Source of the DNA: an uncultured Dechloromonas sp.
GTDB lineage: Bacteria > Pseudomonadota > Gammaproteobacteria > Burkholderiales > Rhodocyclaceae
Reading direction: 5' to 3'
DNA length: 5,639 nucleotides
Assembly: GCA_946477505.1 (NCBI GenBank)
Contig: CAMKYP010000279.1
Span: 1-5,639, forward strand
Part shown: in pieces, positions 1-5,639 of the stretch
Position numbering within the stretch: the stretch's first letter is position 1
How the letters are laid out: each line of letters begins with the position of its first letter
Position numbers and translations under genes: made by a program
The notes under the pieces: model-generated
Database searches by the model: none
What the model saw: only the letters and a program-made list of their open reading frames with translations
Told to the model about the DNA's origin: nothing

Positions 1-1447
<1,447 letters not shown>

Positions 1448-1455
1448 GGGTTGAA

Positions 1456-1460
1456 CCTCT
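1456..1460 (-). promoter_or_regulatory. Shine-Dalgarno of glnS
   Basis: AGAGG read on the minus strand, 8 nt before the GTG start at 1447. It is the reason for preferring this GTG as the glnS start. Confidence 0.6.
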
Positions 1461-1475
1461 TTGATTAAGCGCGTT

Positions 1476-1504
1476 ATTTTACCCGTCCAAGGCGCTTCAG
1501 ACAG
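1476..1504 (-). promoter_or_regulatory. Putative sigma70 promoter of glnS
   Basis: On the minus strand, CTGTCT (1499-1504, 3 of 6 matches to TTGACA) is followed by a 17 bp spacer and TAAAAT (1476-1481, 5 of 6 matches to TATAAT). Transcription would start near 1469, giving a leader of about 22 nt that contains the AGAGG ribosome site. The -35 hexamer directly abuts the candidate crcB -10 box (1505-1510), so polymerases at the two divergent promoters would compete. Judged by eye only. Confidence 0.4.
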
Positions 1505-1510
1505 TAGAAT
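1505..1510 (+). promoter_or_regulatory. Putative -10 box for leaderless crcB transcript
   Basis: TAGAAT matches the -10 consensus at 5 of 6 positions and lies exactly 6 nt before the crcB ATG, so the expected transcription start coincides with the A of ATG at 1517. No good -35 hexamer is seen at the right distance (CCCGTC at 1482-1487 is poor). There is no Shine-Dalgarno sequence before the ATG. Confidence 0.4.
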
Positions 1511-1516
1511 TGCGCA

Positions 1517-1924
1517 ATGTCCTTCCTGCACCAGCTCTCCGTGCTCAATTTCCTCGCCGTCGGCCTCGGTGCCGCGCTCGGCGCCTGGATACGCTGGCTG
1601 CTCGGGCTGCTCCTCAACCCACTGTTCGTTGCTTTGCCGCTTGGCACGTTGATGGCCAACCTGCTCGGCGGCTACCTGATTGGCGCTGCAGTCGGCATCT
1701 TTCATCTCAACACCCATTTCCCGCTGGCCTGGAAGCTGTTCGCCATCACCGGCTTCCTCGGCGGGTTGACCACCTTCTCGACCTTCTCGGCCGAAGTCGT
1801 CGAGCGCTTGCTCGCTGGCCAGCCCGCCTGGGCAGTTGGTCTGGCCTCGGTGCATCTCGCCGGCTCGCTGACGGCGACCTGGCTGGGCCTGCTGACGGTC
1901 GGGGCTGGCCGCATTTGGTCTTGA
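1517..1924 (+). CDS. crcB: Fluoride ion channel CrcB/Fluc
   Basis: Small inner-membrane channel of the CrcB/Fluc family. It works as an antiparallel dimer and exports toxic fluoride. The 135-residue protein has the family's usual length and four hydrophobic segments (about 10-31, 40-62, 72-91 and 105-128). Family motifs are in order: GAALGAWIRW (18-27), PLGTLMANLLGGYLIG (41-56) with the conserved Asn48, and GFLGGLTTFSTFSAE (79-93). The last holds the TTFST segment of the central sodium site and two phenylalanines (F87, F90) that match the fluoride-coordinating 'Phe box' of characterised Flucs. The start is well fixed: an in-frame TAG lies at 1505-1507 with no other start codon between it and the ATG. 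No Shine-Dalgarno sequence is visible, and a -10-like TAGAAT sits 6 nt upstream. The gene is divergent from glnS. I see no conserved fluoride riboswitch in the 69 bp upstream spacer. A single copy suggests a homodimer. Confidence 0.95.
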   Translation: MSFLHQLSVLNFLAVGLGAALGAWIRWLLGLLLNPLFVALPLGTLMANLLGGYLIGAAVGIFHLNTHFPLAWKLFAITGFLGGLTTFSTFSAEVVERLLAGQPAWAVGLASVHLAGSLTATWLGLLTVGAGRIWS

Positions 1925-1996
1925 TCGGTAAACACCCCGGCTGTCACGAACCTGCAATACAAAGTCGGAAAAATACGCGCCTCATTTAACTGAAGC

Positions 1997-2001
1997 GGGA
2001 G
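1997..2001 (+). promoter_or_regulatory. Shine-Dalgarno of the small lipoprotein gene
   Basis: GGGAG ends 6 nt before the ATG at 2008 and supports that start. I could not assign a convincing promoter in the 83 bp between crcB and this gene, so read-through from crcB is possible. Confidence 0.6.
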
Positions 2002-2007
2002 AATTTC

Positions 2008-2265
2008 ATGCGTACTTTCCTGGCAACCTCTGCCATTGCCCTTGGGCTGACCGGTTGTGCCACCCAGACCCCGGCTTCGGCCGACAAGCCGGTTGCTCCG
2101 GCCGCCGCCGCCACGCCGGCTGCGAAGACGCCACAATGCTGGAACGGCGATGCCGGCAAGTTCGAGGAAGTCGGCAGCAAGGCCAGCATTTCCGGTGTCA
2201 CCGTGGTTTGCGAAAAGACCTCGGATGGCAAGAACGCCCAGTGGATGGGTGTCGGCAAGAAATAA
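2008..2265 (+). CDS. Small exported lipoprotein, DUF1496-like cysteine pattern
   Basis: An 85-residue protein with a classical lipoprotein signal: MRT, a hydrophobic stretch (4-15) and the lipobox LTGC with the acylated Cys17. The residue after the cysteine is Ala, not Asp, so outer-membrane sorting is expected. Then comes a low-complexity Ala/Pro/Lys linker (about 18-42), followed by a compact 43-residue domain beginning QCWNGD (Cys44-Trp45), with Cys68 in GVTVVCEK and a late Trp79 in QWMGVG. The CW...G...G.....C......W pattern resembles DUF1496-type small periplasmic proteins. This resemblance is from memory and is not proven. Cys44 and Cys68 could form a disulfide in the periplasm. GGGAG at 1997-2001 supports the ATG. 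The gene follows crcB on the same strand and ends 13 bp from the end of the convergent hydrolase gene. The molecular function is unknown. Confidence 0.85.
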   Translation: MRTFLATSAIALGLTGCATQTPASADKPVAPAAAATPAAKTPQCWNGDAGKFEEVGSKASISGVTVVCEKTSDGKNAQWMGVGKK

Positions 2266-2278
2266 GCCGTAGCGCCCG

Positions 2279-3127
2279 CTAGCGCAGGCGTTTGCCGAAG
2301 GCAGCCGACCAGTCGCCCAGATGGCGCTCCACTTCGGCCGTATAGCCCGTGTCTTCGCCTAGTTGGGCGTTGATCTCAGCATGTGTCTTGTCCAGGCGCA
2401 GCACCTCGGCCGACGTGTCGAGGCCTCGTGCCTTGGCGACAAACGCTTCCGCCTGCCGGCAGGCATTTGCCCGGCGGCTTGAACAGACGGCCAGCAGCGG
2501 GACGGTGGCCTGGTTCAATTGTTGGTGGGGCGAGGCGGCCAGCCAGGCGGCCGGATCGCTGCCGAAGGCGCGGTCGTACAGCCGCGGATGGCGGCCCTCC
2601 ATCACGGCCGGCACGTCGAGGGCACCGCTGTCGAGCAGCACCGTGCCGCGCCAGGGACGTGTCCCGGCTTCGTCCTGCAGGTCCGGACGGGCGGCGAGCA
2701 GGGCGATCAGGTGCGCCCCGGCCGAGTGTCCCATCAGCACGATATTGCTGCGGTCGATGCCGAGTTTTTCCGCATCCTGCTGGATAGCGGCAAGTGCCTT
2801 GGCGACATCCCGGGCCTGTTCGAGAGGGGGCGCCTTGGGCTGCATGCGGTAGTTGATACTGGCGAAGGCGATGCCGCGCGGCACCCAGCGCGCCACCTTG
2901 TTGTCGACGACGCGTCCCATTTCCTTGTCGCCGAGCCGCCAGGCACCACCATGCACCATCAGGATCAGCGGCGCGTCTTTGCCGAGTGGCGGGGCATAGA
3001 GGTCGAAGCGCTGTTCCGGCGCCGGGCCATAGGGTATGTCGCTCCATGTCGGTGGAGTGCCGGCTTGCGCCGGGGCGAATTGTCCGAAGAGAAGGAGTGC
3101 GGCGATTAGTCGGAAAAGGGGCGGCAT
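2279..3127 (-). CDS. Exported alpha/beta hydrolase (esterase/lipase-like)
   Basis: A 282-residue serine hydrolase of the alpha/beta-hydrolase fold, close to the carboxylesterase/BD-FAE-like group. It begins with a signal peptide (MPPLFRLIAALLLFGQFAPAQA, probable cleavage after the AQA at 20-22), so it acts in the periplasm or outside the cell. The oxyanion-hole motif HGGAW is at 59-63 and the nucleophile elbow GHSAG at 133-137 with Ser135; His249 in KTHAEI is the likely catalytic histidine. The acid is unclear: after the strand VPLLAVC the sequence is CSSRRANAC (215-223), with no Asp or Glu where one is expected. Cys215 and Cys223 could form a disulfide. An upstream in-frame ATG at 3178 would add 17 non-hydrophobic residues, spoil the signal peptide and overlap the preceding gene, so the ATG at 3127 is preferred, although its ribosome site is weak. 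It is the last gene of the leftward trio, 19 bp after the DUF1294 gene. The substrate is unknown. Confidence 0.9.
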   Translation of the reverse strand: MPPLFRLIAALLLFGQFAPAQAGTPPTWSDIPYGPAPEQRFDLYAPPLGKDAPLILMVHGGAWRLGDKEMGRVVDNKVARWVPRGIAFASINYRMQPKAPPLEQARDVAKALAAIQQDAEKLGIDRSNIVLMGHSAGAHLIALLAARPDLQDEAGTRPWRGTVLLDSGALDVPAVMEGRHPRLYDRAFGSDPAAWLAASPHQQLNQATVPLLAVCSSRRANACRQAEAFVAKARGLDTSAEVLRLDKTHAEINAQLGEDTGYTAEVERHLGDWSAAFGKRLR

Positions 3128-3146
3128 GGTGAATTCTTGTCGTGGC

Positions 3147-3767
3147 TCAGGCGATAGCCAACGCCGAGCGCAGGGCATGGGCGCCGGTCGGGGTGAGGAA
3201 TAGCCCGAGTGCGCTGCAGTTGAGCAGTACGGTGAGCCAGAAGATTAGTCGGAACGAAGACTTGGCCGACTTGTGGCGCAGATGGTGCTGGGCCATGAGC
3301 GCTCCCGGCCAGCCGCCGATCAATGCGAGCAGGTGCAGCGTGTTTTCCTGAGTGCGCCAGCGACCTTCGCGAGCGGCCCTTTTGTCGATCCAGTAGGCGC
3401 CGAAGGCGATGATGCTGGATGCGACCTGGAGCCAGAGCAGGGGCGTCGGCAGTTTTCCAGACAGCACCGCGACAATCAGGGCGACGAAGAACAGACTGCA
3501 GATGAGCATCGGCCAGAAGCCCGGGCGGTTGGCGCTAACGGCCTTTTTCCTCCCCGTTCCACGCACGAACTCTACCGCCTCCGCCCTTGGTCGTCCTTTG
3601 GCATCGTGCGCAAGTTCATAGGTCACGAGTTCGTCGCCGGCCGGGCGCGACTGGCGCGGTCGAAAAGCCTTGATGTGCAGGAACAGGGCTGCGCCGCCGC
3701 CGTTTGGCGTGACGAAGCCGTAGCCCTGCTCATCCTTCCACTGCGTGATTCGTCCCTGGTAGCGCAT
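3147..3767 (-). CDS. Cold-shock-domain plus DUF1294 membrane protein
   Basis: A 206-residue two-domain protein. Residues 1-68 form a cold-shock (OB-fold) domain with an RNP1-like KDEQGYGFVTP (11-21) and an RNP2-like ALFLHI (27-32), as in CspA-type single-stranded nucleic-acid binders. A basic linker (72-82) leads to hydrophobic helices at about 86-103 and 108-125. The DUF1294 module follows, with the characteristic YWIDKRAAR, LIGGWPGALMAQHHLRHKSAKSSF and a last helix at about 173-192. The expected arrangement is an RNA-binding domain in the cytoplasm tethered to the inner membrane. The physiological role of this fusion family is not established. The ATG at 3767 is chosen because it begins the cold-shock domain exactly and has AAGGA (3773-3777) 5 nt upstream. 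The frame stays open further upstream, but that stretch lies inside the hemolysin III gene in another frame. The neighbouring gaps are 41 and 19 bp, which suggests co-transcription. Confidence 0.92.
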   Translation of the reverse strand: MRYQGRITQWKDEQGYGFVTPNGGGAALFLHIKAFRPRQSRPAGDELVTYELAHDAKGRPRAEAVEFVRGTGRKKAVSANRPGFWPMLICSLFFVALIVAVLSGKLPTPLLWLQVASSIIAFGAYWIDKRAAREGRWRTQENTLHLLALIGGWPGALMAQHHLRHKSAKSSFRLIFWLTVLLNCSALGLFLTPTGAHALRSALAIA

Positions 3768-3772
3768 CCTTG

Positions 3773-3777
3773 TCCTT
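3773..3777 (-). promoter_or_regulatory. Shine-Dalgarno of the cold-shock/DUF1294 gene
   Basis: AAGGA on the minus strand, 5 nt before the ATG at 3767. It decides the start against the longer open frame that reaches up to 4127. Confidence 0.6.
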
Positions 3778-3808
3778 GTCGCGGTAGTCCGCTGGCATTT
3801 TCGCCGAA

Positions 3809-4426
3809 TCAGACAACGTAGAACAGGATGGCGATGAAATGGGCCAGGCTGCCGGCAATGACGAACAGGTGCCAGATACCGTGCCAGTGGCGGAATTTCT
3901 CGTCGAAGGCGAAGAAGACGATGCCTACCGTGTACGCGACGCCGCCTGCTGCCAGCCACAAGAAGCCGGGCAGTCCGAGATTGGCCAGCAGAGGTTCGAT
4001 TGCCACCAGGACGATCCAGCCCATCACCGCATAAATGACTAGCGACAAGATGCGCGCCTCCGAGCGTGGCTTGATCTCCTGCAGCATGCCGATGGCAGCC
4101 AGCGACCAGACGATGCCGAACAGCCACCAGCCCCAGGGGCCACGCAGGCTGATCAGGCAGAACGGGGTATAGCTGCCGGCAATGAGCAGGTAGATCGACA
4201 GGTGGTCCAACTTGCGCAATACCCGCTTAACCCGTCCGCGCACGCTGTGGTAGAGGGTCGAGATGCTGTAGAGAAGAACCAGCGTTGCGCCGTACACGGC
4301 CATGCTGAATACCTTCCAGCCATCGCCGCTGGCAGCCGCGAGGACCAGCAGCCAGATCGCTCCGGTCAGTGCGAGCAGGGCGCCGAACAGGTGCGTCCAG
4401 GCGTTGAAGCGTTCTCCGTGATACAT
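3809..4426 (-). CDS. Hemolysin III / TrhA family seven-helix membrane protein
   Basis: A 205-residue integral inner-membrane protein of the hemolysin III family (PAQR superfamily; YqfA/TrhA in E. coli). Seven hydrophobic segments can be read along the whole chain. Family signatures are ERFNAWTHLFGA (5-16), SISTLYHS with His60 (54-61), KLDHLSIYLLIAGSYTPF with Asp74 and His75 (72-89), and HGIWHLFVIAGSLAHF with His182, His186 and His196 (182-197). The His/Asp set corresponds to the metal-binding site of PAQR proteins, which are proposed metal-dependent hydrolases. Bacterial members are linked to membrane-energetics and membrane-lipid homeostasis; a direct hemolytic role is doubtful for most. The start has GGAG (4432-4435) 5 nt upstream, and the protein begins at the usual family N-terminus. 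It is the first gene of the leftward trio, and a 338 bp spacer separates it from the divergent VF530-type gene. Confidence 0.93.
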   Translation of the reverse strand: MYHGERFNAWTHLFGALLALTGAIWLLVLAAASGDGWKVFSMAVYGATLVLLYSISTLYHSVRGRVKRVLRKLDHLSIYLLIAGSYTPFCLISLRGPWGWWLFGIVWSLAAIGMLQEIKPRSEARILSLVIYAVMGWIVLVAIEPLLANLGLPGFLWLAAGGVAYTVGIVFFAFDEKFRHWHGIWHLFVIAGSLAHFIAILFYVV

Positions 4427-4431
4427 GGCGA

Positions 4432-4435
4432 CTCC
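4432..4435 (-). promoter_or_regulatory. Shine-Dalgarno of the hemolysin III gene
   Basis: GGAG on the minus strand, 5 nt before the ATG at 4426. An ATG at 4437 is out of frame and is not used. Confidence 0.5.
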
Positions 4436-4446
4436 ATCAGAGGTGA

Positions 4447-4473
4447 TTCGCGATGGCGTTCGCCGGATGCGAA
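4447..4473. repeat. Imperfect dyad upstream of the hemolysin III gene
   Basis: TTCGC (4447-4451) pairs with GCGAA (4469-4473), and GGCG (4455-4458) pairs with CGCC (4461-4464), around a TT centre. Only the short connectors (GAT and GGAT) do not pair. The element ends 20 bp before the hemolysin III start at 4426. It could be an operator for a dimeric regulator or a hairpin in the 5' leader of the operon. Confidence 0.4.
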
Positions 4474-4521
4474 GCCGAACTGATTACCATAGTCGCTTCA
4501 GACAAGGATGGTGAGGCTTCG

Positions 4522-4539
4522 TTCGCCAAACCAGGCGAA
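4522..4539. repeat. Short perfect inverted repeat
   Basis: TTCGCC (4522-4527) and GGCGAA (4534-4539) are perfect inverted copies around the 6 nt loop AAACCA. TTCGCC also occurs at 4459-4464 within the neighbouring dyad. There is no T-run, so it does not look like a terminator. Confidence 0.35.
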
Positions 4540-4694
4540 ATCATCCCGGTCAGGAACAGCGATGGGCGAGAAGGCAGGCGCCGGGCTGTTGTGGGAGGCG
4601 GCAAACAGTCCGGAGGTCTGGCAATCGATTTCGGTCTCCCTCGGCAGCAAAAAGAGATAGCATGCAGCCCCTTCTCCGGCAGCCCCGGGGATGA

Positions 4695-4724
4695 GCGCAG
4701 TGACCGTTGTGTTTTTTCCTGCGC
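4695..4724. repeat. Inverted repeat around the putative -35 region
   Basis: GCGCAG (4695-4700) and CTGCGC (4719-4724) are perfect 6 bp inverted copies with an 18 bp interior that contains the candidate -35 hexamer and a T-run. A regulator bound here would cover the promoter of the VF530-type gene. Six base pairs can arise by chance, so the support is modest. Confidence 0.3.
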
Positions 4725-4734
4725 CAGATACATT
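4707..4734 (+). promoter_or_regulatory. Candidate promoter of the VF530-type gene
   Basis: TTGTGT (4707-4712), a 16 bp spacer, then TACATT (4729-4734, 4 of 6 matches to TATAAT). It lies in the locally AT-rich stretch and would give a leader of about 24 nt containing the GGAAAAAG ribosome-site region (4755-4762). Judged by eye only. Confidence 0.3.
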
Positions 4735-4764
4735 GAACATATCAGCACGCGCCTGGAAAAAGCC

Positions 4765-5241
4765 ATGACTCAAGATCCCGATTACCAAAATAACCCGTTG
4801 CACGGCGTAAGCCTGAAAACACTGCTGACGGAGATCGTCGATCACTATGGATTCAAGATTCTTTTCGCTTACCTGAACATCAATTGTTTTGCGAACAACC
4901 CGAGCGTTGAGTCCGCCGTCAAATTCCTGAAAAAAACCGATTGGGCGCGGGAGAAGGTCGAAGCTTTTTATCTTTACCAGTTCAAAAGCCTGCCGCGCGC
5001 CTCGGCCGAGCAATTTGAGTTGCCGCCGCGCGACCGCATCGTGTCGCCGGACCAGAAGCCGGGGCCGCCTGCCGAATTGAGCCTGGAAGATGCCGAGCGA
5101 TTGCGCGAAAAGCGCGCCAAGAAAGCGGCCTTGCATGACCAGGAGAGGGCTCAGCGAGCCACCGCCGGGCGGCGCGTCACGAACGCGACTCGGGGTTCCG
5201 GTGCGGATGATGCGGACCCCTGGGCCAAGTGGAGAAAATAG
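4765..5241 (+). CDS. VF530-type (DUF2132) small DNA-binding-like protein with a charged C-terminal tail
   Basis: A 158-residue protein. Residues 8-75 carry the VF530/DUF2132 pattern: NNPLHGVSLKTLLTEIVDHYGF (9-30), INCFANNPS (39-47) and KFLKKTDWAREKVEAFYLY (53-71). The Vibrio fischeri member of this family was described structurally as a small helical protein suggested to bind DNA. The cellular role is unknown. The remaining half is an extension: a Pro-rich linker (about 87-103), a helical Lys/Arg/Glu-rich segment (105-138) and the ending DPWAKWRK. The frame is open for another 104 codons upstream, but that part is featureless. The conserved domain begins just after the ATG at 4765, which has GGAAAAAG 2 nt upstream with its GGA at a normal distance. 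The first 70 codons use clearly more A/T-ending codons than the neighbours. There is no signal peptide, so a cytoplasmic or nucleoid location is expected. Confidence 0.88.
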   Translation: MTQDPDYQNNPLHGVSLKTLLTEIVDHYGFKILFAYLNINCFANNPSVESAVKFLKKTDWAREKVEAFYLYQFKSLPRASAEQFELPPRDRIVSPDQKPGPPAELSLEDAERLREKRAKKAALHDQERAQRATAGRRVTNATRGSGADDADPWAKWRK

Positions 5242-5294
5242 TTGCGCCGGCCTGCCCGGTGTTTGTCGCTGCAGCCAAGGTTCGGGGCCTGAGC

Positions 5295-5310
5295 GCCGGT
5301 TTTGACCGGC
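5295..5310. repeat. Perfect hairpin upstream of hrpA
   Basis: GCCGGT (5295-5300) and ACCGGC (5305-5310) form a 6 bp stem with the loop TTTG. It could be the end of the VF530-type transcript, but no T-run follows. It also sits exactly where a -35 element for the TATAAT at 5319 should be, so an operator or chance origin is equally possible. Confidence 0.35.
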
Positions 5311-5318
5311 CGGGCGAA

Positions 5319-5324
5319 TATAAT
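5319..5324 (+). promoter_or_regulatory. Consensus -10 box for hrpA, near-leaderless transcript
   Basis: A perfect TATAAT lies 8 nt before the hrpA ATG. The expected transcription start is at about 5331, leaving a leader of 0-2 nt. TTGACC at 5302-5307 is only 11 bp away and is too close to serve as its -35. The hexamers at normal spacing (for example CCGGTT at 5296-5301) are poor. Confidence 0.5.
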
Positions 5325-5332
5325 GCGGCCCC

Positions 5333-5639
5333 ATGGCTATTCCCTCCCGCAAGCGCACCGCGCACGATGATCTCTCCCTCGCTTTTCTAACGGCCGACGC
5401 CAAGCGCCTGCGGGCCATTCAGCGCGAGTTGTCACGCGCCTCCGGGGAGAAAAAGCAGAAGCTGCAGGGAGATTTGGCTGCCCTGACAGGCGCTTCGCGA
5501 GCCGCCGTCGAAGCACGCCGGGCACGCCTGCCGAAACCCGAATTCCAGGCCGATCTGCCGGTCAACGAACGGCGGGGCGAGATTGCCGAACTGATCGCCA
5601 ACAACCAGGTAGTCATCGTGTGCGGCGAGACCGGATCGG
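5333..5639 (+). CDS. hrpA: ATP-dependent RNA helicase HrpA, N-terminal part (cut by window end)
   Basis: DEAH-box RNA helicase, about 1300 residues in E. coli. Bacterial HrpA proteins act on RNA in the cytoplasm and have been implicated in mRNA processing and rescue of stalled ribosomes. Only 102 codons are present. Residues 1-65 are a basic, probably helical N-terminal region. From about residue 66 the sequence follows HrpA: RLPKPEFQADLPVNERRGEIAELIANN (aligned to the LPVSQKK...EAI motif of E. coli) and then QVVIVCGETGS (92-102), the beta-strand and first part of the Walker A motif GETGSGKT, where the window stops. The start is well defined: an in-frame TAA lies at 5321-5323, within the -10 box, and no start codon intervenes before the ATG. 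There is no Shine-Dalgarno sequence. The N-terminal region is shorter than in E. coli but normal in character. The Walker A alone would fit HrpB, but the upstream LPV...I block favours HrpA. Confidence 0.9.
   Translation, partial: MAIPSRKRTAHDDLSLAFLTADAKRLRAIQRELSRASGEKKQKLQGDLAALTGASRAAVEARRARLPKPEFQADLPVNERRGEIAELIANNQVVIVCGETGS

Larger units (their letters stand above)
4427..4764. other. Long divergent spacer without a convincing gene
   Basis: 338 bp between the divergent starts of the hemolysin III and VF530-type genes, far longer than the other spacers here (13-91 bp). Open frames cross it on both strands, but their translations have no recognisable domain, they overlap each other, and they lack ribosome sites. 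They look like chance frames in GC-rich DNA. The left part holds a 27 bp imperfect dyad (4447-4473) and a short hairpin (4522-4539). The right part holds a candidate promoter for the VF530-type gene and a GCGCAG/CTGCGC inverted repeat. It is probably regulatory, and a small RNA or an untranslated leader cannot be excluded. Confidence 0.5.

Noticed and set aside
1448..1516. Fluoride riboswitch upstream of crcB
   Set aside because: The spacer lacks the conserved pseudoknot pattern as far as I can see, and the probable transcription start is at the ATG, leaving no leader RNA.
2266..2300. Bidirectional terminator between the convergent lipoprotein and hydrolase genes
   Set aside because: There are short GCGC-rich repeats (AGCGCCCGCT, GCTAGC), but no stable stem with a T-run on either strand.
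3768..4127. N-terminal extension of the cold-shock/DUF1294 protein
   Set aside because: It overlaps the well-supported hemolysin III gene in another frame. The ATG at 3767 has AAGGA at a good distance and begins the domain exactly.
4453..4764. In-frame 104-residue extension of the VF530-type protein
   Set aside because: It has no recognisable domain and no ribosome site, and the family domain starts right after the internal ATG at 4765, which has an acceptable site.
5302..5324. TTGACC and TATAAT as a complete sigma70 promoter for hrpA
   Set aside because: The spacer is only 11 bp. The TTGACC is better explained as part of the GCCGGT/ACCGGC hairpin.
4498..5418. 306-codon minus-strand open frame across the spacer, the VF530-type gene and the hrpA start
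   Set aside because: It is antisense to two recognised genes, its translation shows no domain, and it has no plausible ribosome site or partner genes.

Overview
The window is GC-rich (clearly above 60% by eye over most of its length) and looks like an ordinary chromosomal segment of a betaproteobacterium. Protein character and gene order suggest Rhodocyclales (Dechloromonas/Azonexus-like). That placement is an inference from general resemblance, not from a search. Eight protein genes are supported, and two of them are cut by the window edges. I see no rRNA, tRNA, insertion sequence, phage gene, CRISPR array or replication origin.

Left part (1-2265). glnS (glutaminyl-tRNA synthetase) runs leftward off the window from a GTG start at 1447. 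It is divergent from crcB (fluoride channel, 1517-1924), with only 69 bp between the two starts. Downstream of crcB on the same strand is a small lipoprotein gene (2008-2265).

Middle part (2279-4426). Three leftward genes form a probable operon, in transcription order: a hemolysin III/TrhA-family seven-helix membrane protein (4426 to 3809), a cold-shock-domain plus DUF1294 membrane protein (3767 to 3147), and an exported alpha/beta hydrolase of the esterase type (3127 to 2279). The gaps are 41 and 19 bp. The operon ends tail to tail with the lipoprotein gene, 13 bp apart. All three products act at or across the envelope, apart from the cytoplasmic nucleic-acid-binding domain of the second. 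A shared function is not evident.

Right part (4427-5639). A 338 bp spacer without a convincing gene separates the operon from a divergent gene for a VF530-type (DUF2132) small DNA-binding-like protein (4765-5241). The core of that gene is visibly AT-richer than its surroundings. After 91 bp the RNA helicase gene hrpA starts at 5333 and leaves the window in the middle of its Walker A motif.

The most interesting signals are regulatory. Both crcB and hrpA have a strong -10-like hexamer (TAGAAT, TATAAT) 6-8 bp before the ATG, no Shine-Dalgarno sequence, and an in-frame stop inside the -10 box. This is the arrangement expected of leaderless mRNAs. Other points are an extra loop and an HFGH signature in the GlnRS, a missing canonical catalytic acid in the esterase, and dyad symmetries in the long spacer. 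I found no clear new multi-gene system.
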